Counted from the stretch's first letter, positions 8,397-18,454 are shown. The stretch: DNA of 64,000 bases from Roseateles saccharophilus (GCF_004342485.1 NZ_SMBU01000030.1:1-64000); one strand, 5' to 3'. Translations and numbers: made by a program. Notes: generated by a model from the letters alone, not told the origin.

Positions 8397-9227
8397 ATGA
8401 CTTACCGCAGCATGCTGGTCGCCCTCGATGCACTGCCGGCCAACCCGGCCCGCATCAACATCGCCATTGCCCTGGCCAGGCAGTTCGAGGCCCACCTGAT
8501 CGGCCTCGCGCCGATCCCCACCCTCGACCTGCAGACCCTGCAGGCCGCCGCGATGGACGACTACGTCGCGCGCGCCAGCGCCACGATGCAGGCCCAGGCG
8601 CACGACATCGCCCAGCACTTCCACGCGCGCTGCGAAGCCGCCGCGCTGCCGTCCTTCGAGGCGCTGGTCGACAAGGCGCCGGTGGCCGAATCGCTGACGA
8701 GCCGCGCGCAGTGCACCGACCTGCTCGTCATGAGCCAGCCCGACCCCTCGCTGCCCGGCCACAAGCAGCAGCTCGCCGAGCTGGAAGAGGTGCTGCTGGA
8801 CTGCTCGCGGCCCGTCCTGCTCGTCCCCTATACCCACCTGGAGCCGCTGCGCCTGCGCCGCGTGCTGCTGGCCTGGGACGGTAGCCGCGAGTCGGTGCGC
8901 GCGATGACCGACGCGCTGCCGCTGCTGCGCCGCGCCGAGGCCGTCACGCTGATGCACTGGCGCGGTGAGGCCGACGACCAGCGCCCGCTGGAGCGCCTGG
9001 CCGGCCTGCGCCAATGGCTGGCCTTCCAGGGCGTCGATGCCGAGGTGCGTGACGAGGTGACGCCGCTGTCGGTCGGCGACGCGTTGCTGAACGCTGCCTC
9101 CGACCACGGCGCCGACCTGATCGTCATGGGCGCCTACGGCCATGCGCGCTGGACTGAACGGCTGTTCGGCGGCGTGTCGCGCACGCTGCTGCAGTCGATG
9201 ACTGTGCCGGTGTTGATGTCGCACTGA
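8397..9227 (+). CDS. Tandem-domain universal stress protein (UspA family)
   Basis: 276 residues forming two UspA folds, about residues 1-145 and 150-276. The second has the family signature IVMGAYGHARWTERLFGGVS followed by RTLL and a VPVLMSH ending, the usual ATP-binding G2xG9xG(S/T) pattern. The first domain is more divergent (LLVMSQPD). The ribosome site AGGAGG lies just ahead of the ATG. Tandem Usp proteins accompany anaerobic/stress clusters in proteobacteria; the biochemical target is unknown. Same direction as the preceding dehydrogenase, with a 55-bp gap. Confidence 0.9.
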   Translation: MTYRSMLVALDALPANPARINIAIALARQFEAHLIGLAPIPTLDLQTLQAAAMDDYVARASATMQAQAHDIAQHFHARCEAAALPSFEALVDKAPVAESLTSRAQCTDLLVMSQPDPSLPGHKQQLAELEEVLLDCSRPVLLVPYTHLEPLRLRRVLLAWDGSRESVRAMTDALPLLRRAEAVTLMHWRGEADDQRPLERLAGLRQWLAFQGVDAEVRDEVTPLSVGDALLNAASDHGADLIVMGAYGHARWTERLFGGVSRTLLQSMTVPVLMSH

Positions 9228-9332
9228 TGCCCCCGGCCCAGCGGGTACGCTGGGCTGCCTTGCAGGCCGCGCTGCGGCTATCGCCGAAGCGAATGCGGCA
9301 ACACCCCGGCCGCAGGGAACAGGATGGCGCCA

Positions 9333-9346
9333 TTGACCCGCATCAA
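9333..9346. promoter_or_regulatory. FNR/Dnr-type box ahead of the protease-cyclase operon
   Basis: TTGACCCGCATCAA is a near-palindrome of the TTGAY-N4-RTCAA class. Its centre is 41.5 bp from ATG 9381, and TAGGGT at 9369-9374 sits at -10 spacing. If it works in class II mode the transcript would start at or next to the ATG. Confidence 0.55.
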
Positions 9347-9380
9347 GGGCCATCCCGGCGCCGAGGTCTAGGGTGAAGCC

Positions 9381-10361
9381 ATGCCGAAACGCTGTCTCCC
9401 TGCCCTGCTTCTTGCCTGTGCGCTGGCCGCGCTGGCGCCCGTGGCGGCTGCCGCCACTGCGACCACGGGCCGCGTGCCCGCGAGCTTCGCTGCCGCCTAC
9501 CAGCGCGGCGCGGCTTGGGCCGTGGGCGTCTACATGTTCGTGCCGGGCGAGGACGAACCGCGCGTCGGCGCGGGCTTCTTCGTCGACGACAAGGGCTCCA
9601 TCGCCACCGCCGCCCATCTGCTGGGGCCGGCGCAGCAGATCCTCATCGCCCTGCCCGACAGGAAGCTGCTGGCCGCCGAGGTGCTGGGCCGCGACGAGGC
9701 CGCCGACATCGCGCTGCTGCGCATCAGCCCGGCGCCGCGCCTGCGGCCGGTGCTGGCCTGTACCGGCTGCCTGCGGGTGGGCGACTGGGTGATGGCCATC
9801 GGCGAGCCCTTCGGCCTGGAGCGTTCGGTGTCGGCAGGCATCGTCAGCGGCAAGGACAGGCACTTCAGCGACGACGACGCGCTGCTGTTCATCCAGAGCG
9901 ACGTGGGCCTGAATCCCGGCAATTCCGGCGGCCCGCTGCTGGACGCCAGCGGCGCCATCGTGGGCATGAACGCCCGCACCATCGTCGGGCCCGTCGGCAC
10001 GCCGGGCGCCAGCCTGGCCATCCCCATCGACATCGTCATGCAGGTCATCGGCGAGTTGCGCCCGGACGGCGGCGCGCCGCCACGGCCGCGCCTGGGCGCC
10101 GCGTTCGACGACGTGCCGCCGCTGGTGGCCTGGTCGGCCGGCCGGCACGAGACCCGTGGGGCGCTGATCCTGTCGGTCCCGCACGGCAGCCTGGCGGAGC
10201 AACTGCAGCTGCACGCCGGCGACATCGTGACGACGATGAACGGCCGGCCCATAGCCGGCAGCGCCGACCTCGTCAACGCGCTGCTCGCATGGCGCAGGCT
10301 GGCGGGCACCCGCCTCGTCGTGCGGCGCGCCGGCGAGGAGCTGATGCTGGGGCAGGAATGA
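9381..10361 (+). CDS. HtrA/DegP-like periplasmic serine protease with PDZ domain
   Basis: 326 residues with a signal peptide (PALLLACALAALAPVAAAA). The trypsin-like domain shows the full triad: His in IATAAHLL, Asp in EAADIALLRI, Ser in LNPGNSGGPLL. One PDZ domain follows (about residues 240-320), with ILSVPHGSLAEQLQLHAGDIV. Such proteases degrade or sense misfolded envelope proteins. It has one PDZ, like DegS-type proteins, but a cleavable signal peptide instead of an obvious anchor. The stop overlaps the start of the next gene by ATGA, so protease and cyclase are co-translated. Confidence 0.9.
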   Translation: MPKRCLPALLLACALAALAPVAAAATATTGRVPASFAAAYQRGAAWAVGVYMFVPGEDEPRVGAGFFVDDKGSIATAAHLLGPAQQILIALPDRKLLAAEVLGRDEAADIALLRISPAPRLRPVLACTGCLRVGDWVMAIGEPFGLERSVSAGIVSGKDRHFSDDDALLFIQSDVGLNPGNSGGPLLDASGAIVGMNARTIVGPVGTPGASLAIPIDIVMQVIGELRPDGGAPPRPRLGAAFDDVPPLVAWSAGRHETRGALILSVPHGSLAEQLQLHAGDIVTTMNGRPIAGSADLVNALLAWRRLAGTRLVVRRAGEELMLGQE

Positions 10362-11326
10362 GCGCCTGGACCGCCCCCGGACTCGTGGCGCTGGCGCTGC
10401 TCGCGGTAGCCTGCTGCGCCCGGGCCCGGCACCGGCTGGCCCGCAGCTGGACGACGTCGCTGGTGTTCGACCACACCGACCTGGGCATCATCGTCACCGA
10501 CACCCGCGCCAACATCGTGGCCGTCAACCCCGCCTACTGCCGCATGTCCGGCTATGCGGCCGAGGAGCTGATCGACCACAACCCGCGCATCCAGCAGAGC
10601 GGCCGGCACGACAAGGCCTTCTACCGCGAGCTGTGGCGCACGCTGCAGGCCAGCGGCCAGTGGCAGGGCGAGATCTGGAACCGGCGCAGGAACGGCGAGG
10701 CCTACCCGGTGTGGCAGAACATCAGCGCGGTGCGCGACTCGCGCGGCCGCGTCGTGCAATACCTGGCCGTGATGTCCGACATCACGCCCGTCAAGGCCGT
10801 GCAGGAGAGGCTGGACCACCTGGCCCACCACGACGCCCTCACCGGGCTGCCGAACCGGCTGCACTTCATGGCCGCGCTGGAGCGCTCGCTGGCACATGCC
10901 GACCGCGAGCGCACGAGCGTGGCCCTGCTGTTTGTCGACCTCGACCATTTCAAATCGATCAACGACTCCTTCGGCCACGCCGTCGGCGACCAGCTGCTGG
11001 CCGCCGTGGCCCGGCGGCTGCAGCGCACGGTCCGCTCGGAGGACATGGTGGCCCGGCTGGGCGGCGACGAGTTCGTCGTGACATTGGCGAACCTGCGCGA
11101 GCGCGACGAAGCGGTGCGCATCGCCCGCAAGCTGCTCGCCGAACTGCAGGAAGCGCTGGACATCGACGGGCAGCGCCTGGCGCCGGCCGCGAGCATCGGC
11201 ATCGCGCTCTACCCGGGCGACGGCGGCACGCCTGCGGAGTTGCTCGCGGCCGCCGACGAAGCCATGTACGAGGCCAAGCGCCGCGGCCGGCACACCTTTG
11301 CGTTCCGGCCGTCGCCGCCGTCATGA
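10358..11326 (+). CDS. PAS-GGDEF diguanylate cyclase
   Basis: 322 residues from ATG 10358, overlapping the protease stop. One N-terminal membrane segment (PGLVALALLAVACC) precedes a PAS domain (about 35-150, with GIIVTD and VNPAYCRMSGY) and a GGDEF domain with intact active site RLGGDEFVV. The inhibitory I-site RxxD is present as RSED, exactly five residues before GGDEF. The expected product is cyclic di-GMP, with PAS sensing a redox or ligand cue. Coupling to an envelope protease suggests that envelope state and c-di-GMP are controlled together; this is inference. Confidence 0.92.
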   Translation: MSAWTAPGLVALALLAVACCARARHRLARSWTTSLVFDHTDLGIIVTDTRANIVAVNPAYCRMSGYAAEELIDHNPRIQQSGRHDKAFYRELWRTLQASGQWQGEIWNRRRNGEAYPVWQNISAVRDSRGRVVQYLAVMSDITPVKAVQERLDHLAHHDALTGLPNRLHFMAALERSLAHADRERTSVALLFVDLDHFKSINDSFGHAVGDQLLAAVARRLQRTVRSEDMVARLGGDEFVVTLANLRERDEAVRIARKLLAELQEALDIDGQRLAPAASIGIALYPGDGGTPAELLAAADEAMYEAKRRGRHTFAFRPSPPS

Positions 11327-11357
11327 GCCGGCCATGCCCGCGCCACACGATAACGGC

Positions 11358-11371
11358 TTGATACAGCTCAA
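11358..11371. promoter_or_regulatory. FNR/Dnr-type box
   Basis: TTGATACAGCTCAA fits the FNR-family consensus (TTGAT perfect, CTCAA one change). A TAGAGT hexamer at 11393-11398 lies at -10 spacing, and the GGAG ribosome site at about 11412 precedes ATG 11424. The predicted start near 11406 fits class II activation well. Confidence 0.7.
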
Positions 11372-11423
11372 GCGCCGCAGCGCTTACTCGCCTAGAGTGG
11401 TCTTGAAATCCCGGAGAACCGTC

Positions 11424-11753
11424 ATGCCCGCGATCACCCCCGCCCCCTCGCCCGCCCACCCCTTCGTCGAGTTCGCCTCGCTGTTCGAGCAATGGGCCGC
11501 CGGCCCGCTGGCCTACAGCCGCTGGCTCACCCAACTGCTCGATGCGCAGACCAGCCTGTGGAAGGACATGGAGCGCCGCACGGCCAACCTGTGGCAGCCC
11601 CTGCTCGGCCCGGTGGCGGCGCCTTCTGCGCAGCCGCTGGTCGACGCGGCCCAGGGCCTGGGCCTGTTCGGGCCGGAGGCCTTGCAGCAGGCCTGGGCCA
11701 ACTGGGCTCAGGTCTGGGTGGACGCGCTCAGGCATGACGCCACCGAGGCCTGA
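11424..11753 (+). CDS. Uncharacterised 109-residue protein in the low-oxygen cluster
   Basis: I do not recognise a family with confidence. The protein is soluble, with no signal peptide or membrane segment, and rich in Trp and Leu (FEQWAAGPLAYSRWL, SLWKDMERRTANLWQPLL, WANWAQVWVDALR). This resembles the amphipathic helices of phasins and other polyhydroxyalkanoate granule-associated proteins. It is the first gene behind a well-placed FNR/Dnr-type box, with UspA 24 bp and the acyl-CoA ligase/GNAT gene further downstream. A phasin-like role would be plausible under oxygen limitation but is only a suggestion. Confidence 0.6.
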   Translation: MPAITPAPSPAHPFVEFASLFEQWAAGPLAYSRWLTQLLDAQTSLWKDMERRTANLWQPLLGPVAAPSAQPLVDAAQGLGLFGPEALQQAWANWAQVWVDALRHDATEA

Positions 11754-11777
11754 CCCCCGCTAACACCAGGAGAGGCC

Positions 11778-12623
11778 ATGGGCATCCGCAGCATCCTCGT
11801 CCCGCTGGACAACGGCAGGCACACGCACGCTCGGGTGGCCGTGGCGGCGGCGCTGGCGCTGCAGCACGACGCCCACCTTGTCGGCCTGGCCTCGAGCGGC
11901 TGGGTTGCCGTGCCGGCCGATGTCAGCGGCACGCTGGGCCTGGCGGCCTACCAGGAGGTCGCCACGCAGGAACTGCAGCAGCTGGCCCAGGCCTGCGTGA
12001 GCGACTTCCGCGCACAGGTCGGGCGGCTGGGCCTGAGATCCCATGAGGCGCGCATCGAGGTGGGCCATCCGGCGGACGTGATGCCGCGGGCGGCGCGCTA
12101 CTGCGACCTCACCGTGGTCACGCAGAACGACCCCGATGAAAGCCTCGCCCTCCAGGCCCCGCAGACCTCTCAGCAAGTGCTGCTGCAGTCCGGCCGCCCC
12201 GTGCTGGTGCTGCCCTATGCCGGCGATTGCGCCGTCGCGCCGGCCAAGCGGGTTCTGGCCGGCTGGGACGGCAGCCGCGAGGCGGCCCGCGCCCTGCACG
12301 ATGCGCTGCCCTGGCTGAGGCAGGCCGTGCACGTGGAGGTGGCCGTGTTCGTGCCGCCCGAGGACGCCGACCTCGCCCATGGCGACCTGCCCGGCGCCGA
12401 CATCGGGCTGTGGCTGGCCCGCCATGGCGTGCGGGTCGAGGCCAGGCATCTGCCGACGCAGGTGGCGGCCGGCGAGGCGCTGCTGTCCCACGCGGCCGAC
12501 ATGGGCGCCGACCTCATCGTCGCCGGCGGCTACGGCCACTCGCGCCTGCGCGAGGCCGTGCTGGGCGGCGTGACGCGCACGCTGATGAACAGCTCGCCGA
12601 CCCCGGTGCTGCTGTCGCACTGA
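11778..12623 (+). CDS. Tandem-domain universal stress protein (UspA family)
   Basis: 281 residues in two Usp folds. It opens with IRSILVPLDNGRHTHARVAVA and ends with LIVAGGYGHSRLREAVLGG followed by TRTLM and VLLSH, so the C-terminal domain has the G2xG9xG pattern while the first lacks it. It is clearly related to the protein at 8397-9227. The ribosome site AGGAGAGG precedes ATG 11778. It lies inside the operon started by the box at 11358, between the 109-residue protein and the ligase/acetyltransferase. Confidence 0.9.
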   Translation: MGIRSILVPLDNGRHTHARVAVAAALALQHDAHLVGLASSGWVAVPADVSGTLGLAAYQEVATQELQQLAQACVSDFRAQVGRLGLRSHEARIEVGHPADVMPRAARYCDLTVVTQNDPDESLALQAPQTSQQVLLQSGRPVLVLPYAGDCAVAPAKRVLAGWDGSREAARALHDALPWLRQAVHVEVAVFVPPEDADLAHGDLPGADIGLWLARHGVRVEARHLPTQVAAGEALLSHAADMGADLIVAGGYGHSRLREAVLGGVTRTLMNSSPTPVLLSH

Positions 12624-12648
12624 ACCTGGCGCCCCCCAACCCGGCGCC

Positions 12649-15315
12649 ATGACGCAACGCCACCTCGACCGCCTGCTGTCGCCCCGCTCCGTGGCCGTCT
12701 TCGGCGCCTCGGACAAGCCCGCCCGCGTGGGCACCACCGTCTGGCGCAACCTCGTGGAAGGCGGCTTCAAGGGCAGGCTCGCCCCGGTCAACCCGCGGCT
12801 GAGCGAGCTCGACGGCGCCCGCTGCCACCCTGACCTGGCCGCCCTGCCCTTCGTGCCCGATCTGGCCGTGCTGTGCACGCCGCCGGCCACCATCGCCCCC
12901 CTCGTCGCCGAGCTCGGCGAGCGCGGCACGCGCGCGGCCATCGTCGTCACCGCCGGGCTGACGCCGCAGCAGAAGCAGGCGGCGCTGGACGCCGCAAGGC
13001 CCTATGTGCTGCGCCTGCTGGGGCCCAACTGCATCGGCGTGCTCAGCCCCCACCTGGGCCTGAACGCCAGCTTCACCCAGGCCAGGGCCCGGCCCGGCGA
13101 GCTGGCCCTGGTGTCGCAGTCGGGCGCGCTGCTGACCGCGCTGCTGGACTGGGCCAACACCGAGCGCATCGGCTTCTCCCACCTGATCTCGCTGGGCGAG
13201 CACATGGACGTCGACTTCGGCGACCTGCTCGACCACCTCGCCACCGAGCGCCACACGCGTGCCATCCTGCTCTACATCGAGTCGATCACGTCGCCGCGCA
13301 AGTTCATGTCGGCGGCACGGGCCGCAGCGCGCGCCAAGCCCGTCATCGTCGTGAAGGCCGGCCGCGCGGCGGCCGGCATCCGGGCCGCCGCGTCGCACAC
13401 CGGCGCGCTGGCCGGCGAGGACATCGTCTTCGACGCCGCCATCCGCCGCGCCGGCATGCTGCGCGTGGACACGCTGAAGGAGCTCTTCATCGCGGCCGAG
13501 ACGCTGGCGCGCTTTCGCGACAACCGCAGCGCCGAGCTGATGGTGATGACCAACGGCGGCGGCGCCGGCGTGATGGTGGCGGATGCCGCCTCTGCACTGG
13601 GCGTGAAGCTGGCCCAGCCCAGCGAGGCGCTCCTGCGGCGGCTCGACGCGGTGCTGCCACCCAACTGGTCGCACGGCAACCCCATCGACATCATCGGCGA
13701 CGCACCGGCCCGGCGCTATGTCGACACGCTGGACGCGCTGCTCGACGCGCCCGAGGCGGGCGCCCTGCTCTTCGTGCACGCGCCGACCGCCATCGTCCCG
13801 AGCCGCGACATCGCCGAGGCCTGCGCCCCGCGCATCGCGGCGCAGCGCGGCCGGGTCATGAGCTGCTGGCTCGGTGGCGCCACCATCGCGCCGGCGCGGC
13901 GGCTGTTCGAGGAAGCCGGCATCGCCGACTACGAGACGCCCGAAGAGGCCGTGCGTGCCTTCGCGCTGATGCAGACCTACCGGCGGAACCAGGCGGTGCT
14001 GCGCCAGACGCCCGCCGCCAGCGCCGCGGCCGAGCCCGACCTGCCGCGCGCGCGCCGCCTCATCGACGCAGCGCTGGGCGCCGGCCGCCCGTGGCTGGAC
14101 GAGGTGGATGCCAAAGACCTGCTCGACGCCTATGGCATCCCCGTCATCGCCACGCGGCGTGTGCCGGCCACGCCCGAGGCCGCCGCCGCGGCAGCCCGCG
14201 AGATCGACGGCCCGGTCGCACTGAAGATCGTCTCGCCCGACATCCTGCACAAGTCCGACGCGGGCGGCGTGCGCCTGGACCTGCACGGCGACGAGGCCGT
14301 GCGCGGCGCCGCCGTCGACATGCTCGAACGCCTGCGCCGCGAGCGCCCCCAGGCACGCATCGACGGCTTCAGCGTGCAGGCCATGGCGCGGCGGCCGCAT
14401 GCGCAGGAGCTCATCGTCGGCACGCATGTGGACGCCATCTTCGGCCCGGTGCTGCTGTTCGGCCAGGGCGGCACCGCCGTCGAGGTGCTGGGCGACCGCG
14501 CGGTGGCCCTGCCGCCGCTGAACCGCGCGCTGGCACGCGAGCTGATCGACCGCACCCGCGTGGCCCGGCTGCTGGCCGGCTACCGCGACCGCCCGCCCGC
14601 GCAGCTGGACGCGCTGTGCGACGCGCTGATCGCCGTCGCGCGCATGCTGGCCGACCTGCCCGAGCTGGCCGAGCTGGACATCAACCCGCTGTGGGCCGAC
14701 GAGTGCGGCGTGCTGGCGCTGGACGCGCGCGTGCACCTGTCCGCCGCGCGGCCCGCGGGCGTCGCGAGCTTCGCGGTGCGCCCCTACCCGGGCGAGCTGG
14801 AGCGCCGGCTGGCCTGGCAGGGCCGCAGCGTCGTCATGCGGCCGATCCGCCCCGAGGACGAGGCCCTGCACCGCGAGTTCCTGGAGGCAGCGGACCCGGA
14901 GGACCTGCGCATGCGCTTCTTCGAGGCGCCGCACACCCTCAGCCACGACGAGCTGGCCCGCATGACGCAGATCGACTACGAGCGCGAGATGGCCTTCGTC
15001 GTCATCGACACCGAGGCCCCCGGCGGCCCGCGCACGCTGGGCGTCGCGCGCCTGGCCCGCGACCCCGACAACGTCGACGCCGAGTTCGCCGTCATGGTGC
15101 GCAGCGACCTCAAGGGCCGGGGCCTGGGCCGCCTGCTGATACAGGCCCTGCTGGACTACGCCGCCTCGCGCGGCACGCAGCGCATCGTGGGCTATGTGCT
15201 GCGCGAGAACCGCGCGATGCTGGCGCTGGTGAAGGCGCTGGGCTTCGAGTGCCGGGCCGACCTGAACGAACCGTCCGAGATCATGTTCGTCAGCCGCAGG
15301 CTGGCGCCCGCCTGA
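12649..15315 (+). CDS. ADP-forming acyl-CoA ligase fused to GNAT acetyltransferase (Pat-like)
   Basis: 888 residues. Domain order: CoA-binding Rossmann domain (VAVFGASDKPARVG, about 13-100), succinyl-CoA-ligase-like domains (to about 450), ATP-grasp (about 470-690, with PVALKIVSPDILHKSDAGGV), and a C-terminal GNAT domain (about 720-885) with acetyl-CoA motif LKGRGLGRLL. In proteobacteria this architecture includes the protein lysine acetyltransferase Pat, which inactivates acetyl-CoA synthetase. The ligase half keeps the His of the phospho-His segment (ASHTGALAGED), so it could still form acyl-CoA with ATP. Either protein acetylation or acetate activation/energy conservation fits a low-oxygen operon. 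Confidence 0.9.
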   Translation: MTQRHLDRLLSPRSVAVFGASDKPARVGTTVWRNLVEGGFKGRLAPVNPRLSELDGARCHPDLAALPFVPDLAVLCTPPATIAPLVAELGERGTRAAIVVTAGLTPQQKQAALDAARPYVLRLLGPNCIGVLSPHLGLNASFTQARARPGELALVSQSGALLTALLDWANTERIGFSHLISLGEHMDVDFGDLLDHLATERHTRAILLYIESITSPRKFMSAARAAARAKPVIVVKAGRAAAGIRAAASHTGALAGEDIVFDAAIRRAGMLRVDTLKELFIAAETLARFRDNRSAELMVMTNGGGAGVMVADAASALGVKLAQPSEALLRRLDAVLPPNWSHGNPIDIIGDAPARRYVDTLDALLDAPEAGALLFVHAPTAIVPSRDIAEACAPRIAAQRGRVMSCWLGGATIAPARRLFEEAGIADYETPEEAVRAFALMQTYRRNQAVLRQTPAASAAAEPDLPRARRLIDAALGAGRPWLDEVDAKDLLDAYGIPVIATRRVPATPEAAAAAAREIDGPVALKIVSPDILHKSDAGGVRLDLHGDEAVRGAAVDMLERLRRERPQARIDGFSVQAMARRPHAQELIVGTHVDAIFGPVLLFGQGGTAVEVLGDRAVALPPLNRALARELIDRTRVARLLAGYRDRPPAQLDALCDALIAVARMLADLPELAELDINPLWADECGVLALDARVHLSAARPAGVASFAVRPYPGELERRLAWQGRSVVMRPIRPEDEALHREFLEAADPEDLRMRFFEAPHTLSHDELARMTQIDYEREMAFVVIDTEAPGGPRTLGVARLARDPDNVDAEFAVMVRSDLKGRGLGRLLIQALLDYAASRGTQRIVGYVLRENRAMLALVKALGFECRADLNEPSEIMFVSRRLAPA

Positions 15316-15325
15316 GCGCTCGAGA

Positions 15326-16025
<700 letters not shown>

Positions 16026-16054
<29 letters not shown>

Positions 16055-17255
16055 GGCGCGCGGCGCGCAGGGCTGGCGCCACGGCGGCGAGCAGGCCGGT
16101 GACGGTGGCCAGCAGCAGTGCCGCCACGAAGAGCACGGCCTCCAGCGTCACCGGCACCAGCGGCAGCCCGTCGGGGCCGAGGGCGAGCCGCCGCCACAGC
16201 AACAGGGCCACGGCGCCGATGGACGAACCCACCGCCGAGCCCGCCAGGCCCAGCAGCCCGCCCTGCAGCAGGAACAGACGCAGCACGCGCCCGCGCGTGA
16301 CGCCCATCGCGCGCAGGATGCCGATCTCGCGTGACTTCTGCACCACCGACACGAAGAGCACGCTGGCGATGCCGAAGGCCACCGACAGGCCGACGAAGAA
16401 GCGGATGGCCGTGTTGGCCGTGATCTGCGCCTGCACCGCGCTGAAGAACTGCGCATTGGTCTTGATCCAGCTGTCGGCCTCCACGCCGGTACGCGCCGTG
16501 ATGCGCTGGGCGACATCCTCGGCGGCATAGATGTCGGCCACGGTCACGTCGAGGCTGGAGATGCCGCCCTGCAGACCGAGCAGGCTCTGCGCGCCGTGCA
16601 GGGCCATATAGGTGGTGCGCTGGTTGGCGCCCTTGTTGCCGAGGTCGAAGATGCCGCTCACGGTGAACACGCTGTCGGCCCCCGAGGCCGCGGTGACGCG
16701 CAGCTTGTCGCCCACCCCCAGGCCGAGGTCGCTGGCCAGGTCCACACCGATCAGGATGTCGCCGGCGTTCAGCCGCGTGCCGCCGCGCACCATCTTGTCG
16801 GGCAGCGTGACGATGCGGAAGTAGAGCTGCGGCTCGATGCCGACGACACTGGTCGCCCGGCTGGCCTCGCCCCGCACGACCAGGGCCGAGCCGGTCGCCG
16901 AGGGCGACACGACGAGCACCTCGGGCATGGCGCGGATCTGCGCGGCGATGGCCTGCCACTGGTCGATGGATTTGAGCCTCTGCAGCGGTGCCTGCACGAT
17001 GGCGTCCTCGACGAGGCCGGGCTGGCCGCCGCGCAGCGGCCGCGCGGTCTGCTGGGGCGGCAGCAGCTGGATGTGAGACTGGGCGGTCAGCACGCGGCGG
17101 ATGAAATTGGCCTGCAGCCCGGTGAGCAGCGCGGACATGAAGACGATGACCGCGACGCCGATGGCCACGCCGCCGATGATGAACACGGTCTGCCAGCGCC
17201 CTTCGCGCAGAAAGCGCGACGCGACGATCCACTCGAAGGGCTGCCAGTTCCTCAC
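16026..17255 (-). CDS. FtsX/MacB-fold ABC transporter permease (DevC type)
   Basis: 409 residues: one N-terminal membrane segment ([22 protein letters not shown]), a periplasmic domain of about 200 residues, then three C-terminal membrane segments ([20 protein letters not shown], a second around [12 protein letters not shown], and a third near [20 protein letters not shown]). [15 protein letters not shown] is the conserved coupling region of the family. The complex would be a mechanotransmission-type exporter or lipoprotein/efflux transporter together with the adaptor and ATPase. The start overlaps the end of the adaptor gene by ATGA. Substrate unknown. Confidence 0.9.
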
Positions 17256-18451
17256 GGCGTGCCGCCCGCGGCGCGCAGCCGGCCACCCTCGCTCACGCCC
17301 GCCGAGGCCGGCACGAGCTGGTCACCCGGCTTCAGGCCGTCCAGCACCTCGACGAGGCCGGTGCCGCGCAGCCCGAGCCGCACGGGCTGGCGCCGGGCGT
17401 GGCCGGCATCGACCTTGAGCACCCAGGGCTTGGCGGTCTCGGCGTCGTGCAGCAGGTCCACCGGCACGGCCAGCGCATGCGCGCGGCGCGCGACCTCGAC
17501 ATCGACCGAGACGGTCATGTCCTGGCGCAGATAGGCCGGCGGCGTGGGCACGCGCAGCTTGACCTCCACCGAGCCGCGCTGCACGTCCACGCCCGGGTTG
17601 ATGTAGGTCAGCTCGGCGGCAAAGCGCTGGTCGGCGAAGGCGTCGGCCGAGGCCAGCGCCTTCTGGCCCAGCGCCAGCAGGCCGAGGTTCTTCTCGTCGA
17701 ACTGCACGACGAGCTGGGTCTCGCCGGCCGGCGACAGCACCATCAGCGTCTTGCCCGGCTGCACGACGTCGCCACGCTCCACGTCGCGGCTGATCAGCAC
17801 GCCGTCCACCGGCGCGCTGACCGTGGCATAGCGCAGCCGCGCCTGCGCCATCTCGGCATTGGCCTGGGCCTGGGCCAGGGCCGCCGCGGCGATGGCCACA
17901 TCGCTGCCACCGGGCTGGGCCGACTCGAGCTGCTTGCGGGCCGCGCCGAGCTGGGCATCCGCGAGCTCCACGCTCTTGCGCGCATCGTCGAGCGCGGCCT
18001 GGCCCACATAGCCCTGGGCGAACAGCTCTTCCTGGCGGCGCTGCGTGGCGCGCGCGTTGTCCAGCGTGGCCTGGGCCTGGCGCAGCCCCTGCACGGCCAC
18101 CGGGCGCTGCACCTCCTGCAGCTGGCGCAGGCGCGCCCGTGCCTGCGCCACCGCCACGTCGGCCTCGCGGGCCGCGGCGCGCAGCTCGCCGTCGTCCAGC
18201 TCCACGAGAGGCTGGCCAGCCTTCACCGTCTGGCCCTCGTCGACCGGCACGCGCAGCACCGTGCCGACGATCTGCGCGCCAACATCCACCCGGTGCGGCG
18301 CCTCGACCCGGCCGGTGGCGACCACGGAGCGCACCAGGTCACGCGGCGCGACGCCGACCGTCTGCACCCTGGGCCCGAGCAGCAGGACGCTGCCCTGCCA
18401 GGCCAGCAGCGCGGCCACGGCCAGGCCCGCGCCCAGATAGACAGCCCGCAC
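17252..18451 (-). CDS. Periplasmic adaptor (membrane fusion protein, HlyD/DevB type)
   Basis: 399 residues. An N-terminal membrane anchor (VYLGAGLAVAALLAWQGSVLLL) is followed by a first lipoyl half (VGAQIVGTVLRVPVDEGQTV), a long alpha-hairpin coiled coil (about residues 95-200, rich in Ala/Gln/Arg), the second lipoyl half (ATVSAPVDGVLISRDVERGD), and beta-barrel domains. Such adaptors bridge an inner-membrane transporter to an outer-membrane channel; no TolC gene is nearby. First gene of the three-gene exporter operon. Only 3 bp separate its start from the end of the UspA gene at 18455, which reads the same way, so the UspA promoter may also drive the exporter. Confidence 0.9.
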   Translation of the reverse strand: MRAVYLGAGLAVAALLAWQGSVLLLGPRVQTVGVAPRDLVRSVVATGRVEAPHRVDVGAQIVGTVLRVPVDEGQTVKAGQPLVELDDGELRAAAREADVAVAQARARLRQLQEVQRPVAVQGLRQAQATLDNARATQRRQEELFAQGYVGQAALDDARKSVELADAQLGAARKQLESAQPGGSDVAIAAAALAQAQANAEMAQARLRYATVSAPVDGVLISRDVERGDVVQPGKTLMVLSPAGETQLVVQFDEKNLGLLALGQKALASADAFADQRFAAELTYINPGVDVQRGSVEVKLRVPTPPAYLRQDMTVSVDVEVARRAHALAVPVDLLHDAETAKPWVLKVDAGHARRQPVRLGLRGTGLVEVLDGLKPGDQLVPASAGVSEGGRLRAAGGTP

Positions 18452-18454
18452 GCG

